Source of the DNA: Streptomyces silaceus
GTDB taxonomy: Bacteria; Actinomycetota; Actinomycetes; Streptomycetales; Streptomycetaceae
Assembly (NCBI RefSeq): GCF_001419745.1
Contig: NZ_LIRJ01000036.1
Coordinates: 1 to 44,713, forward strand
Direction of reading: 5' to 3'
Length of the DNA stretch: 44,713 bases
Part shown: piece after piece, positions 10,209-18,811 of the stretch
Layout: every line of letters begins with the position of its first letter
Numbering within the stretch: the first letter of the stretch is position 1
Notes under the pieces: model-generated
What the model was told of the DNA's origin: nothing
Database searches by the model: none
What the model saw: the letters and a program-made list of their open reading frames with translations, nothing else
Made by a program: the position numbers and the translations under genes

Positions 10209-10849
10209 TGGGCGCTCTCCTGGCGTTGCGAGGGGGCGGTGGCGTACCGCGACGTGAGGTGCTCGACGAGCGTGATCAGGACGTCCTTGCCGGACTGCCG
10301 TGAGCGCGCGTCGCACTCGATGAGCGGCACGTGGGGGTCGAGGTCGAGCGCCTCGCGCAGCTCCCCGGGCGTGGGCGCGGGGCCGCCGAAGTCGTTGCGG
10401 GCCACGATGAACGGCGTGCCGTGGTGCTCCAGGCGGTCGATCGCGTACCAGGAGTCCTCCAGGCGGCGGGTGTCGACGAGGACGACCGCGCCGAGCGCGC
10501 CTTCGAAGAGGCCGTTCCACAGGAACCAGAAGCGCTCCTGGCCGGGGGTGCCGAAGAGGTAGAGGACCAGTTCCTCGGAGATGCTGATGCGGCCGAAGTC
10601 CATGGCCACGGTGGTGGCCGTCTTGGACTCGGAGCCGTAGTTGTCGTCGACGCCGATGCCCGCCTGCGTCATGGTCTCTTCGGTGGTCAGCGGGCGGATC
10701 TCGCTCACGGAGCCGACCATCGTCGTCTTGCCGACCCCGAAGCCGCCCACGATCACGACCTTCACGGCGGCGGTGGCCGTGTGCGGCAGGACGTCCTCGC
10801 TGCGGGGGCCGGTGATCGTGTCCGTGTTCTTAAAGCTTCTGGAGTCCAT
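10205..10849 (-). CDS. cvnD: Conservon Ras-like GTPase CvnD
   Basis: A 214-residue MglA/Ras-like small GTPase of the Streptomyces conservon class (DUF/ATP-GTP binding family). The P-loop is GGFGVGKTT; G2/G3 lie around ATTVAMDFGRI and LYLFGTPGQERFWF, in which the usual DxxG is FGTPGQ; the G4 region VARNDF replaces NKxD. In conservons the GTPase binds the CvnA membrane sensor complex and acts like a heterotrimeric G-protein switch. ATG 10849 lies within the end of cvnC (20-base overlap), and the stop overlaps the P450 start. Gene order A-B-C-D is complete here. Confidence 0.95.
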   Translation of the reverse strand: MDSRSFKNTDTITGPRSEDVLPHTATAAVKVVIVGGFGVGKTTMVGSVSEIRPLTTEETMTQAGIGVDDNYGSESKTATTVAMDFGRISISEELVLYLFGTPGQERFWFLWNGLFEGALGAVVLVDTRRLEDSWYAIDRLEHHGTPFIVARNDFGGPAPTPGELREALDLDPHVPLIECDARSRQSGKDVLITLVEHLTSRYATAPSQRQESAQ

Positions 10850-11243
10850 GCATCACCGCTTCGAGAAGGGATCGGTCGGGGAGCGCGGAGCGGACGATGG
10901 GGGCGCGCGCCTGAACGAGCTCGGTCGCGAGCAACTCCGTCAGGACGACGGTCACCACGCTGAACGGGAGCCCCATGTAGGCCGAGAGTTCGGCGACGGA
11001 GAGCGGCGTCGTGCACAGCCGCAGCACGGCGGAGTGCTCCGGCTGTGCGGTGGGCGACGCCTCGCCCTGCGCCACGATCAGGGTGACGAGGTCGAGCGGT
11101 GCCCGCTCGGAGCCCTCGCCGGTCAGGATGTACAGCCGCTCCGGGTTCTCGGGGCTGCGGCGCTCCCGCTGGGGAGGCGTGCCCTCGGGCGCCGTGGCGC
11201 CGTCCCGCTTCGGGCCTTGGGGGGAGTCTTGCGGAGGAGTCAT
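10830..11243 (-). CDS. cvnC: Conservon DUF742 protein CvnC
   Basis: A 137-residue DUF742 protein. The first 40 residues are Pro/charged and probably disordered; the conserved core starts at RLYILTGEG and includes LVTLIVAQG, an HSAVLRLCTTPLSVAELSAY winged-helix-like stretch, and ends with RSLLEAVMHGLQKL. It is the third element of the conservon and contributes to the CvnA-D heterocomplex. Its ATG (11243) overlaps the cvnB stop by four bases and its 3' end overlaps cvnD by 20, so expression is tightly coupled. Confidence 0.95.
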   Translation of the reverse strand: MTPPQDSPQGPKRDGATAPEGTPPQRERRSPENPERLYILTGEGSERAPLDLVTLIVAQGEASPTAQPEHSAVLRLCTTPLSVAELSAYMGLPFSVVTVVLTELLATELVQARAPIVRSALPDRSLLEAVMHGLQKL

Positions 11244-11647
11244 ACGGCCTGCCCGTCGCGTCGGGGCGGGCTTGTCAGATGCGCCCCGATGCGTACGACG
11301 AGATCGCGCATGCGGGTGCCGATGAGACCGGCGTCGACGGTCTCGTCGGCGAGCACGGCGAGGTAGGCGCCCGCGCCCGCGGCCATCAGGTAGAAGTAGC
11401 CTCCGTTGATCTCGATGATGACCATCTTCATGCCGCCGTCGCTGTGCGGGATCTCGGTGGCCACGGCCGCGGCGAGGCTCTGCAGCCCCGCGCAGGCCGC
11501 GGCGATGCGGTCGGCCGCGTCCGGGTCGCCGCCGTAGCGCGCGATGCGCAGGCCGTCGGCCGAGAGCACCACGATCTGGCGGGTCTGCGGCACGCCGTCG
11601 GCGAGCTCCTTCAGCATCCAGTCGAAGTTGGCGCGTTGCTGGATCAC
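11240..11647 (-). CDS. cvnB: Conservon roadblock/LC7 protein CvnB
   Basis: A 135-residue roadblock/LC7-domain protein. It starts IQQRANFDWMLKELADGV and carries the typical VVLSADGLRIARYGG strand-turn, an ATEIPHSDGGMKMVIIEINGGYFYLM sheet region, and a C-terminal helix. Family members act as dimeric GTPase-activating or scaffold modules for MglA-like GTPases, here CvnD. Start GTG 11647 overlaps the cvnA stop (GTGA). The last 20 residues are Pro/Arg-rich and probably flexible. Confidence 0.95.
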   Translation of the reverse strand: MIQQRANFDWMLKELADGVPQTRQIVVLSADGLRIARYGGDPDAADRIAAACAGLQSLAAAVATEIPHSDGGMKMVIIEINGGYFYLMAAGAGAYLAVLADETVDAGLIGTRMRDLVVRIGAHLTSPPRRDGQAV

Positions 11648-13269
11648 TGCCAGTCCCTCTCGTCGGCGCTGCCGTTGTTGTTCTGGGTGGTTCCGTGCTG
11701 GGGCGGGATGCCGCCCGGTCCGTCCTGCGGGGCGGCCGGGTCGGGGTCGCCCTTGACGCCCTTCATGAACGCCTCGATCCACAGGCCGGGTTCGACCTCG
11801 TCCTTCTTGGGCGGCGCGGGGGGCGGTGCGGTCGCGGCCGCGTGCGCCTCGGCGGCCCGCTGGGCCTCGGCCTCCTGGGCGTAGCGCTGGCTGAGCGGGA
11901 TCTTCACGCGGCTGCGGCGCTGCGGCAGGCCGTTGGGGGTCCACTCGGTGACCTCGGGAACGTCGTCCTCCATGGTCGCGGCGGCCGGCGAGCGCAGCGG
12001 CGGACCCGCGGTGACGACACGGGGCTTCTTGCGGCGGATGTTGCGGGCGGGCTCCTCGATGGTCCGGCCGCTGTTGTCCACGCGCGGTACGGCGGAGGCG
12101 CCGATGCCGTGGGCGAGGCCGGGCGCGGGCCCGGTGGTCATCATGTCGCGCGGCACGATGAGGACGGCGCGGACGCCGCCGTAGGCGGACTGCCGCAGGG
12201 AGACCTGCATGTCGTACATCTGCGAGAGGCGGCCGACGACGGCCATGCCCAGGCGGGGCGTCTCGCCGAGGTCGTTGAGGTCGATGCCGGCCTGTGCCTG
12301 CTCCAGCATGCGCTCGGCGCGGGCGCGGGCCTCCTCGCTGAGGCTGACGCCGCCGTCCTCGATCTCGACGGCGATGCCGGTCTGCACCTCGACGGCGGTG
12401 ACGTGCACCTTGGTCTGCGGGGGCGAGTACCGCGTGGCGTTGTCGAGCAGTTCGGCGCAGGCGTGGATGAGCGGCTCGACGGAGGTGCCCTTGATCGCGA
12501 CGTTGGCGATCGAGTGCAGCTCGACGCGCGGGTAGTCGAGGATCCGGGACATCGCGCCGCGCAGCACGCTGAACAGCGGTACGGGCTTGGGCCACTGGCG
12601 GCCCGGCCGGGCGCCCCCGAGCACCGCGATGGAGTCGGCGAGCCGGCCGATCAGCGCGGTGCCGTGGTCGATGCGGAGCAGGTCGTCGAAGACCTCGGGG
12701 TTGCGGCCGTGGAACTCCTCCATGTCGCGCAGTTCCGCTGCCTGCTGGTGCACGATCGACTGGACGCGGCGGGCGATGTTGACGAAGGCGCGCTGCGCGG
12801 ACTCGCGCATCGCTTCCTCGCGGTCCAGGGTGTCGAGGACGGAACGGAGCAAGTCACGCTGGGCGTCGGGCAGTTCGCGGTACGCCTCGTCCTTGTCGAC
12901 GACGTTGCGGACCACTTCGACCGGCGATTCGCCCTGCCGCAGCCGCCAGAGCGCCTCGGGCAGGATCTCCCGGCCCAGGCGTACCGTCTCTTCGTCGTGG
13001 GATGCGATGCGCCGCTCCAGGAAGGCGAGCTGCTGCGCGTGGCGCGCGCGCTGCCCCCGGATGGTCCGGCCGCGCCGCACGGCTTCGGCACCGACCGCGA
13101 TCACCATGAGGGTCGCGACGGCACCGCACCAGCCGACGGCGGTCCGGGCCGGTTCCGTCACTGCCGCGACGGCGGCTCCGGTCGCCGCGGCCATGAGCAT
13201 GGCGGGCAGCAACAGTACGCGCGCATAAGGGACTTCTCGGCCACCGGGAGGCGATTGAACACTCACCAT
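11644..13269 (-). CDS. cvnA: Conservon sensor-like ATPase CvnA
   Basis: A 541-residue membrane-bound, nitrate/histidine-kinase-like sensor. Two hydrophobic segments at about residues 17-62 are followed by a helical coiled region (about 75-190) and a GHKL ATPase domain: the N-box is HACAELLDNATRYSPP, the G1 region is EIEDGGVSLS and the G2-like region LGMAVVGRL. No clear phospho-accepting histidine box is seen, in line with conservon sensors. The C-terminal 170 residues are Pro/Arg-rich and low in complexity. It heads a six-gene operon. ATG 13269 is followed immediately by a GTG, so the start may be one codon later. By remembered gene order it corresponds to the rar/cvn9 conservon. Confidence 0.95.
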   Translation of the reverse strand: MVSVQSPPGGREVPYARVLLLPAMLMAAATGAAVAAVTEPARTAVGWCGAVATLMVIAVGAEAVRRGRTIRGQRARHAQQLAFLERRIASHDEETVRLGREILPEALWRLRQGESPVEVVRNVVDKDEAYRELPDAQRDLLRSVLDTLDREEAMRESAQRAFVNIARRVQSIVHQQAAELRDMEEFHGRNPEVFDDLLRIDHGTALIGRLADSIAVLGGARPGRQWPKPVPLFSVLRGAMSRILDYPRVELHSIANVAIKGTSVEPLIHACAELLDNATRYSPPQTKVHVTAVEVQTGIAVEIEDGGVSLSEEARARAERMLEQAQAGIDLNDLGETPRLGMAVVGRLSQMYDMQVSLRQSAYGGVRAVLIVPRDMMTTGPAPGLAHGIGASAVPRVDNSGRTIEEPARNIRRKKPRVVTAGPPLRSPAAATMEDDVPEVTEWTPNGLPQRRSRVKIPLSQRYAQEAEAQRAAEAHAAATAPPPAPPKKDEVEPGLWIEAFMKGVKGDPDPAAPQDGPGGIPPQHGTTQNNNGSADERDWQ

Positions 13270-13632
13270 GTATGCCCTCTGAAGACTCGTCTTGGGGAAG
13301 GGGGTGTGGGGGAGGTACGGGGGAACACAAACCGAACTATCGAAAGATTTGGGAACAAGCGCGCGAAGTTATCGCAACTCGTTTCAACTCGCCGCGCTCC
13401 GGGCGAGCTTAGTCCGCCGGAATCATCGCCGAGTCATATTCGGCAACCCCCTGCAGAGCCCCGGCCGACAGGCATACACTCGCCCCATTTGCACGCGTGG
13501 CGATCATTCGAACACATGGAGTGACGTCCTCGAACGCCGTTGGCGATCACGGGAATTGCGGCCGCGCGGACGGGAATCCCCCGGCCCGGCGCATGGTTGA
13601 CGCCTCGTATGGACGCCAGTTCTCCTGCGCGC
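13270..13632. promoter_or_regulatory. Divergent regulatory region between the conservon and the SsuD-like gene
   Basis: About 360 bases without a convincing gene separate the conservon from the leader peptide. The first 170 bases are clearly more AT-rich than the surroundings (for example around 13330-13390) and probably hold the conservon promoter. On the plus strand a TACACT at 13475-13480 could be a -10 box, but no good -35 box stands 17 bases before it. I see no operator symmetry. Confidence 0.4.
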
Positions 13633-13710
13633 ATGCGACCTCAGCCGCGGTTGGTCACCCGCGACCACATCGACTTCGGCCGGGTGTGGTCGGCCGCGTG
13701 TCGTCCCTGA
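13633..13710 (+). CDS. Short Cys-containing leader peptide upstream of the SsuD-like gene
   Basis: A 25-codon reading frame from ATG 13633 to TGA 13710 ends with HIDFGRVWSAACRP. This matches the actinobacterial 'putative leader peptide' pattern (…HIDLxRV…CR…) that I know from genes of sulfur and cysteine metabolism, where a Cys codon close to the stop allows attenuation. It ends 49 bases before the flavin monooxygenase start. No clear ribosome binding site precedes it; an in-frame ATG at 13609 gives an eight-codon longer version. The role as a cysteine-responsive leader is inference from family pattern and position. Confidence 0.75.
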   Translation: MRPQPRLVTRDHIDFGRVWSAACRP

Positions 13711-13759
13711 CGGCACCGCAGACCACGTCATGTCACCGCGCAAGAGATGAGGCTTTGCC

Positions 13760-14881
13760 ATGCCCGTCGAGTTCCTCGGCATCGCAGCGACCAACGAAGG
13801 CTCCGAAGTCACCGCCCGTTCGGGCGCCTCCTTCGACAAGGACTACACGCTCCGGCTCGCCCGCGCCCATGAGGACCACGGCTGGGACCGGGTGCTCTTC
13901 GCCTACGGCTCCGGATCCCCCGACCCCTCCCCCGCCGCCGCGTACATCGCGGCCCGCACCGACCGGCTCCAGATCCTGGTCGCCCACCGCCCCAACGTCT
14001 CGTACCCGACGTTCGCCGCGAAGACCTTCGCGACCCTCGACCGGATCAGCGACGGCCGGCTCGCGGTGCACTTCATCACCGGCGGCAACGACCACGAGCA
14101 GCAGCGCGAGGGCGACTTCCTCACCAAGGACGAGCGGTACGCCCGCACCCGCGAAGCCATCCAGATCATCAAGAAGGCCTGGACGTCGCACGAGCCCTTC
14201 GACCACGAGGGCACGCACTACCGGTTCAAGGACTTCGTCAGCGACACCTTCCCCGTCCAGCAGCCGCATCCGCGGGTCTCGTTCGGGGGATCCTCGCCCG
14301 CCGCGTACGCGGCCGGGGGCGCCGAGGCCGACATCTACTGCCTGTGGGGCGAGCCGCTCGCGCAGACCGCCGAGCAGATCGAGTCGGTGAAGGCGGCGGC
14401 CAGGGCCGCGGGCCGCACCGACGTCCCGAAGATCCAGGTCGCCTTCCGCCCGATCATCGCGCCGACCGAGGAACTGGCCTGGGAGAAGGCGTACGCGACG
14501 CTGGACCGCATCAAGGCCCGCAAGGCCGGATCACCGCTCTCGCGCCGTCACCCGCTGAAGAACCCCGAGAACTCCGGCTCGCAGCGCCTGCTCGCGGTCG
14601 CCGCGTCCGGCGACCGGCACGACCGCGCCCTGTGGACACCGACCGCCGCGGAGACCGGCGGCGCGGGCAACTCGACGGCGCTCGTGGGCACCCCGGAGAC
14701 GGTCGCGCAGGCGCTCCTCGACTACTACGACCTGGGCGTGGAGATCCTCTCCGCCCGCGGCTACGACCTCCTCGACGACGCGATCGACTTCGGCCGCCAC
14801 GTCATCCCGATCGTCCGCGAGGAGGTGGCGAAGCGGGACGCGGAGGCCGCCCGGCAGCGGGAGACCCCGCTGAGCGCCTGA
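13760..14881 (+). CDS. LLM-class flavin-dependent monooxygenase, alkanesulfonate monooxygenase (SsuD)-like
   Basis: A 373-residue luciferase-like TIM-barrel monooxygenase that should use reduced FMN and oxygen. Marks include FLGIAATNEGSE at the N-terminus, VLFAYGSGSPDP, the AHRPNVSYPTFAAKTFATLD strand, the RLAVHFITGGND loop, DERYARTREAIQI and the SFGGSSPAAYAAG nucleotide-contact region. These resemble alkanesulfonate monooxygenases, which release sulfite from sulfonates. GAGG lies seven bases before ATG 13760. The upstream Cys leader supports a role in sulfur scavenging. No ssuABC transporter is adjacent, so the substrate is uncertain. Two hairpins follow the gene. Confidence 0.92.
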   Translation: MPVEFLGIAATNEGSEVTARSGASFDKDYTLRLARAHEDHGWDRVLFAYGSGSPDPSPAAAYIAARTDRLQILVAHRPNVSYPTFAAKTFATLDRISDGRLAVHFITGGNDHEQQREGDFLTKDERYARTREAIQIIKKAWTSHEPFDHEGTHYRFKDFVSDTFPVQQPHPRVSFGGSSPAAYAAGGAEADIYCLWGEPLAQTAEQIESVKAAARAAGRTDVPKIQVAFRPIIAPTEELAWEKAYATLDRIKARKAGSPLSRRHPLKNPENSGSQRLLAVAASGDRHDRALWTPTAAETGGAGNSTALVGTPETVAQALLDYYDLGVEILSARGYDLLDDAIDFGRHVIPIVREEVAKRDAEAARQRETPLSA

Positions 14882-14887
14882 CGCCTG

Positions 14888-14928
14888 GCGCCGGTGCGGA
14901 CCGCGAAAGGGGCGGACCGCACCGGCGC
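14888..14928. terminator. Terminator hairpin after the SsuD-like gene
   Basis: A 12-bp perfect stem (14888-14899 with 14917-14928), extended inward by four more pairs after one mismatch, starts seven bases after the monooxygenase stop. No T-run. Confidence 0.75.
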
Positions 14929-14965
14929 GTTCGACGTCCAGGCGGCCGAGAGGCGCCACCACGTT

Positions 14966-15000
14966 CGGACGGGCCCGGTCATCGCGGCCGGGCCCGTCCG
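14966..15000. terminator. Terminator hairpin after the HelY-like helicase
   Basis: A 12-bp perfect stem (14966-14977 with 14989-15000) and an 11-base loop lies 38 bases downstream of the helicase stop on the minus strand. With the preceding hairpin it forms a tandem terminator between two convergent genes. Confidence 0.7.
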
Positions 15001-15038
15001 TCGTGTCACCGCCACCGGGCCCCGCGGCCCGGACGGCC

Positions 15039-17849
15039 TCAGCCCACCGAGCTGTAGGCCACGACGCCCCGGAGCAGCTGGTCGACCGCCTTGCGGGCGT
15101 TCTTCGCGACCGTGCTGCCCTCGCGCGGGGCCGCCGCCGAGATCTGGCCCAGGACGTCGATGACCTGCTTGCACCAGCGCACGAAGTCCCCGGCCGGCAT
15201 CTCCGCCTCGCGCAGCACCTCGTCCAGGCCCTTGTCGCTGGCCCACATGTACGCCGCCCAGGCGAAGCCGAGGTCGGGCTCGCGCTGGCCCACGCCCTCC
15301 GCCTGATTGATCTTGAACTCTTCCTCCAGGCCGTCGAGGCGGCCCCAGATGCGCACCATCTCGCCGAGCGCCGCCTTCGCCGCCCCGGAGGGCAGCTTGG
15401 GCGCCAGCGCGTCGTCGCCGACCCGCGACTCGTACACCAGCGCCGAGACGCACGCCGCCAGCTCGGCCGGGCCCAGGCCCTCCCACACGCGGGCGCGCAG
15501 GCACTCACTGGCCAGCAGGTCCAGCTCGCCGTAGAGCCGGGCGAGGCGCTTGCCGTGCTCGGTGACCTCGTCGCCGCGCAGATAGTCGAGCTCGGTCAGG
15601 AGCGCGACGATGCGGTCGAAGGTGCGGGCGATGGTGTTCGTCCGGCCCTCGATGCGGCGCTCCAGCTGCGAGGTGTCGCGCTTGAGGCGGTGGTACCGCT
15701 CGGCCCAGCGCGCGTGGTCCTCGCGCTCGTCGCAGCCGTGGCAGGGGTGGGCGCGCAGCTCCGCGCGGAGCCGGGCGATCTCCTGGTCGTCGGCCGCGGC
15801 CGCACGCCCCTTGCGGTGCCGGTCGGGCACGATGTGCCCGGCCTTGGTGCGCAGCGCGGACGCCAGATCGCGGCGGGACTGCGGCGAGCGGGCGTTGAAG
15901 GACTTCGGGATGCGCATCCGCTCCAGGGCCTCGACGGGCACCGGGAAGTCCATCGCGGCGAGCCGCTTGACCTGCCGCTCGGCGGTCAGCACCAGCGGGC
16001 GCGGACCGTCCACGTGGTCGAAGCCGCGGTGGCCGTTGGCCCGGCCCGCGGGCAGGCCCGGGTCGAGCACGAGCGCGAGGCCCGCGAACTTCCCCGTCGG
16101 GACGTGGATGACGTCACCCGGCTTGAGCTTCTCCAGCGCCGCGGCGGCGGCCGCCCTGCGCTGGGCCGCCCCCTGCTTGGCGAGCTCGGTCTCGCGGTCC
16201 TTGAGCCGGCGCCGCAGCTGGGCGTACTCCTCGAAGTCGCCCAAGTGGCAGGTCATGGAGGCCTTGTAGCCCTCCAGGCCCTCCTCGTTCTTCTGCACCT
16301 GCCGGGAGATCCCGACGACCGACTTGTCGGCCTGGAACTGCGCGAAGGACGTCTCCAGGAGCTCGCGCGAGCGGTGCCGCCCGAACTGCTCGACCAGGTT
16401 CACCGCCATGTTGTACGACGGCTTGAAGCTGGAGCGCAGCGGATACGTGCGCGTACCGGCCAGACCGGCCAGGTGCTCGGGGCTCATCGCGCGCTGCCAC
16501 AGCACCACCGCGTGGCCCTCGACATCGATGCCGCGGCGGCCCGCGCGGCCCGTCAACTGGGTGTACTCACCCGGGGTGATGTCGGCGTGCTGCTCGCCGT
16601 TCCACTTGACGAGCTTCTCCAGGACCACGCTGCGCGCGGGCATGTTGATGCCGAGCGCGAGGGTCTCGGTGGCGAAGACGGCCTTGACCAGGCCGCGCAC
16701 GAACAGCTCCTCGACGACTTCCTTGAAGGTGGGCAGCATGCCCGCGTGGTGCGCCGCGATGCCGCGCTCCAGCCCTTCCAGCCATTCGTAGTAGCCGAGG
16801 ACATGGAGGTCCTCGTTCGGGATCGAGGACGTGCGCTCCTCGACGATCTGGCGGACCGTCATGCGCGCCTCGTCGTCGTTCAGCCGCAGGCCCGCGTACA
16901 GGCACTGCTGCACGGCGGACTCGCAGCCCGCGCGGCTGAAGATGAACGTGATGGCGGGCAGCAGCCCCTCGGCGTCGAGCCGCTCGATGACCTCGGGACG
17001 GCCCGGCGTCCAGATCCGCGATCTCTGCCGGCGCTCGCGCTCGCGGTCGGCCTCGCGGACCATCTTGCCCTTGCGGCGGTCGCGCGGGTTGTACGAGCGG
17101 CTGGCCTCCATGCGCGCCATGCGCGTGAGGTCGGGGTTGACCGCCTTCTTGTGGCCCTCGCCCTCCTCGAAGAGGTCGTACATCCGGCGCCCGGCGAGCA
17201 CGTGCTGGAAAAGCGGCACGGGACGGTGCTCGGAGACGATCACCTCGGTGTCGCCGCGGACCGTGTCGAGCCAGTCGCCGAACTCCTCGGCGTTCGACAC
17301 CGTCGCCGACAGGGAGACCAGCGTGACCGACTCCTGGAGGTGGATGATCACTTCCTCCCAGACGGCGCCGCGGAAGCGGTCGGAGAGGTAGTGCACCTCG
17401 TCCATGACCACATAGCCGAGGTTCAGAAGGGACTGCGAGCCCGAGTACAGCATGTTCCGCAGGACCTCGGTGGTCATGACGACCACCGGGGCATCGGAGT
17501 TGACGCTGTTGTCGCCGGTCAGCAGGCCGACCTTGTCCGAGCCGTACCGCTTGGCGAGGTCGGCGTACTTCTGGTTGGAGAGCGCCTTGATCGGCGTGGT
17601 GTAGAAGCACTTCTTGCCCTGGAGCAGGGCGAGGTGCACGGCGAACTCGCCGACGATCGTCTTGCCCGAGCCGGTGGGGGCGGCCACGAGCACGCCCTTG
17701 CCGGCCTCCAACGCCTGGCAGGCCTCGATCTGGAAGGGGTCGAGGCCGAATTCGTACATCTCGCGGAAGGACGCGAGTGCGGTGGCCTGCTCGGCAGCGC
17801 GCTTGCGCGCCGCCGCGTACCGCTCGGCCGGTGAGAGGTCCTCTGTCAT
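15039..17849 (-). CDS. helY: Ski2/Mtr4-like DEVH-box helicase (HelY)
   Basis: A 936-residue superfamily 2 helicase. Motif I is APTGSGKT (57-64), motif II DEVH (150-153), motif III SAT (181-183), and the second RecA domain has the GINMPARSVVLEKLVKW and QLTGRAGRRGID motifs. The C-terminal half has the long helical insertion and DSHCT domain of the Ski2/Dob10 group, ending in LRGVVAYSSVG. Family members unwind RNA or DNA with 3'-5' polarity; the substrate of actinobacterial HelY is unsettled. ATG 17849 is preferred to an upstream TTG. It is the last gene of the tat-lipid kinase-helicase stretch, 54 bases after the lipid kinase stop. Confidence 0.93.
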   Translation of the reverse strand: MTEDLSPAERYAAARKRAAEQATALASFREMYEFGLDPFQIEACQALEAGKGVLVAAPTGSGKTIVGEFAVHLALLQGKKCFYTTPIKALSNQKYADLAKRYGSDKVGLLTGDNSVNSDAPVVVMTTEVLRNMLYSGSQSLLNLGYVVMDEVHYLSDRFRGAVWEEVIIHLQESVTLVSLSATVSNAEEFGDWLDTVRGDTEVIVSEHRPVPLFQHVLAGRRMYDLFEEGEGHKKAVNPDLTRMARMEASRSYNPRDRRKGKMVREADRERERRQRSRIWTPGRPEVIERLDAEGLLPAITFIFSRAGCESAVQQCLYAGLRLNDDEARMTVRQIVEERTSSIPNEDLHVLGYYEWLEGLERGIAAHHAGMLPTFKEVVEELFVRGLVKAVFATETLALGINMPARSVVLEKLVKWNGEQHADITPGEYTQLTGRAGRRGIDVEGHAVVLWQRAMSPEHLAGLAGTRTYPLRSSFKPSYNMAVNLVEQFGRHRSRELLETSFAQFQADKSVVGISRQVQKNEEGLEGYKASMTCHLGDFEEYAQLRRRLKDRETELAKQGAAQRRAAAAAALEKLKPGDVIHVPTGKFAGLALVLDPGLPAGRANGHRGFDHVDGPRPLVLTAERQVKRLAAMDFPVPVEALERMRIPKSFNARSPQSRRDLASALRTKAGHIVPDRHRKGRAAAADDQEIARLRAELRAHPCHGCDEREDHARWAERYHRLKRDTSQLERRIEGRTNTIARTFDRIVALLTELDYLRGDEVTEHGKRLARLYGELDLLASECLRARVWEGLGPAELAACVSALVYESRVGDDALAPKLPSGAAKAALGEMVRIWGRLDGLEEEFKINQAEGVGQREPDLGFAWAAYMWASDKGLDEVLREAEMPAGDFVRWCKQVIDVLGQISAAAPREGSTVAKNARKAVDQLLRGVVAYSSVG

Positions 17850-17903
17850 CGTGCTTTCGAGACTACCGGGCACCACTGACAACGGACGATCAATATCGGC
17901 GGC

Positions 17904-18794
17904 TCACGGTGCGAGCACGCGCACCGCCCCCGCCACGCACTCCGCCCTCAGCGGCAGTGCGCCCAGGGGCTCCCCGTCCGCGTACCCCGTGATCCCGGGC
18001 GCGGCCAGCTCCACCCGCGCGGCCCGGTGGACGGTGACCTTCGGATGGTCGAGATGGGTGCCCTTGTAGACGCGCGGGAAGACCTTGAGCAGCGTCGCGC
18101 GGCTGCAGTCCCCCACCACGGTGATGTCGAAGAGCCCGTCCTCCAGGTCGGCCCCGGCGCAGATCCGCATGCCGCCGCCGTACGAGGTGCCGTTGCCGAC
18201 CGCGACGAGCGTGGCCTCGACCTCGTGGACGACGCCGTCGTCCAGCGTGATGCGGTACGGGATCGGCCTGAAGGCGGCGAGCTCGGCGACCATCGCGAGG
18301 TCGTACTTGAAGCGTCCCGTGGGCCATCGCGCGCGGTTGCCGCGGTCGTTGACCCGCGAGTCGAAGCCCGAGGCGAGCACCGTCCCGAACCAGGTGTCGC
18401 CGACCTTCCCCAGGTCGACGTCGCGGGTGCGCGCCCCCTTGAGCGCCTCGGCCACGATCTCCCCGGCCGCGGCCGGCTCGCGCACCGGGAGCCCGAGCGC
18501 CCGCGCGAAGTCGTTGCCGGTGCCCACGGCGATCACCCCGAGCGGGGTGCGTGTCCCGGCGACGGCCTGCAGCGCGAGGCTGGCCATGCCGTCGCCACCG
18601 ACGGCTATGAGGGCCCCGGTGCCGCCGTCGACGGCCTCCCGGGCCCGCCGCAGCGCGTCCGGGGCGTCCTCACCGATGACCGTCCGGACGGAGAAGCCGC
18701 GGGCCCGCAATGCGGAAGCGGCCGGCTGCGCCGCGTGAGCGCCCCGGCCGCGGCCCGCGGTGGGATTGACGAAGAGGGTGATCTCGCTTGTCAC
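17904..18794 (-). CDS. Diacylglycerol kinase family lipid kinase
   Basis: A 296-residue DAGK/YegS-type lipid kinase. It begins with the family's ITLFVNPTAGRGRG, then the nucleotide motif AVGGDGMASL (GGDG) and PLGVIAVGTGNDFARALGLP, followed by a beta-rich C-terminal domain with GTSYGGGMRICAGADLEDGLFDI. Enzymes of this family phosphorylate diacylglycerol, sphingoid bases or related lipids with ATP at the membrane face. Start GTG 18794 sits directly in front of the first strand. It lies 17 bases after tatC and is probably co-transcribed with it. Confidence 0.94.
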   Translation of the reverse strand: MTSEITLFVNPTAGRGRGAHAAQPAASALRARGFSVRTVIGEDAPDALRRAREAVDGGTGALIAVGGDGMASLALQAVAGTRTPLGVIAVGTGNDFARALGLPVREPAAAGEIVAEALKGARTRDVDLGKVGDTWFGTVLASGFDSRVNDRGNRARWPTGRFKYDLAMVAELAAFRPIPYRITLDDGVVHEVEATLVAVGNGTSYGGGMRICAGADLEDGLFDITVVGDCSRATLLKVFPRVYKGTHLDHPKVTVHRAARVELAAPGITGYADGEPLGALPLRAECVAGAVRVLAP

Positions 18795-18811
18795 GGCGGG
18801 ACCCTACAAGG

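Noticed and set aside
17850..17882. TTG start 11 codons upstream for the helicase
   Set aside because: ATG 17849 gives the usual MTEDLSPAERY start of the family; the extension has no family match.
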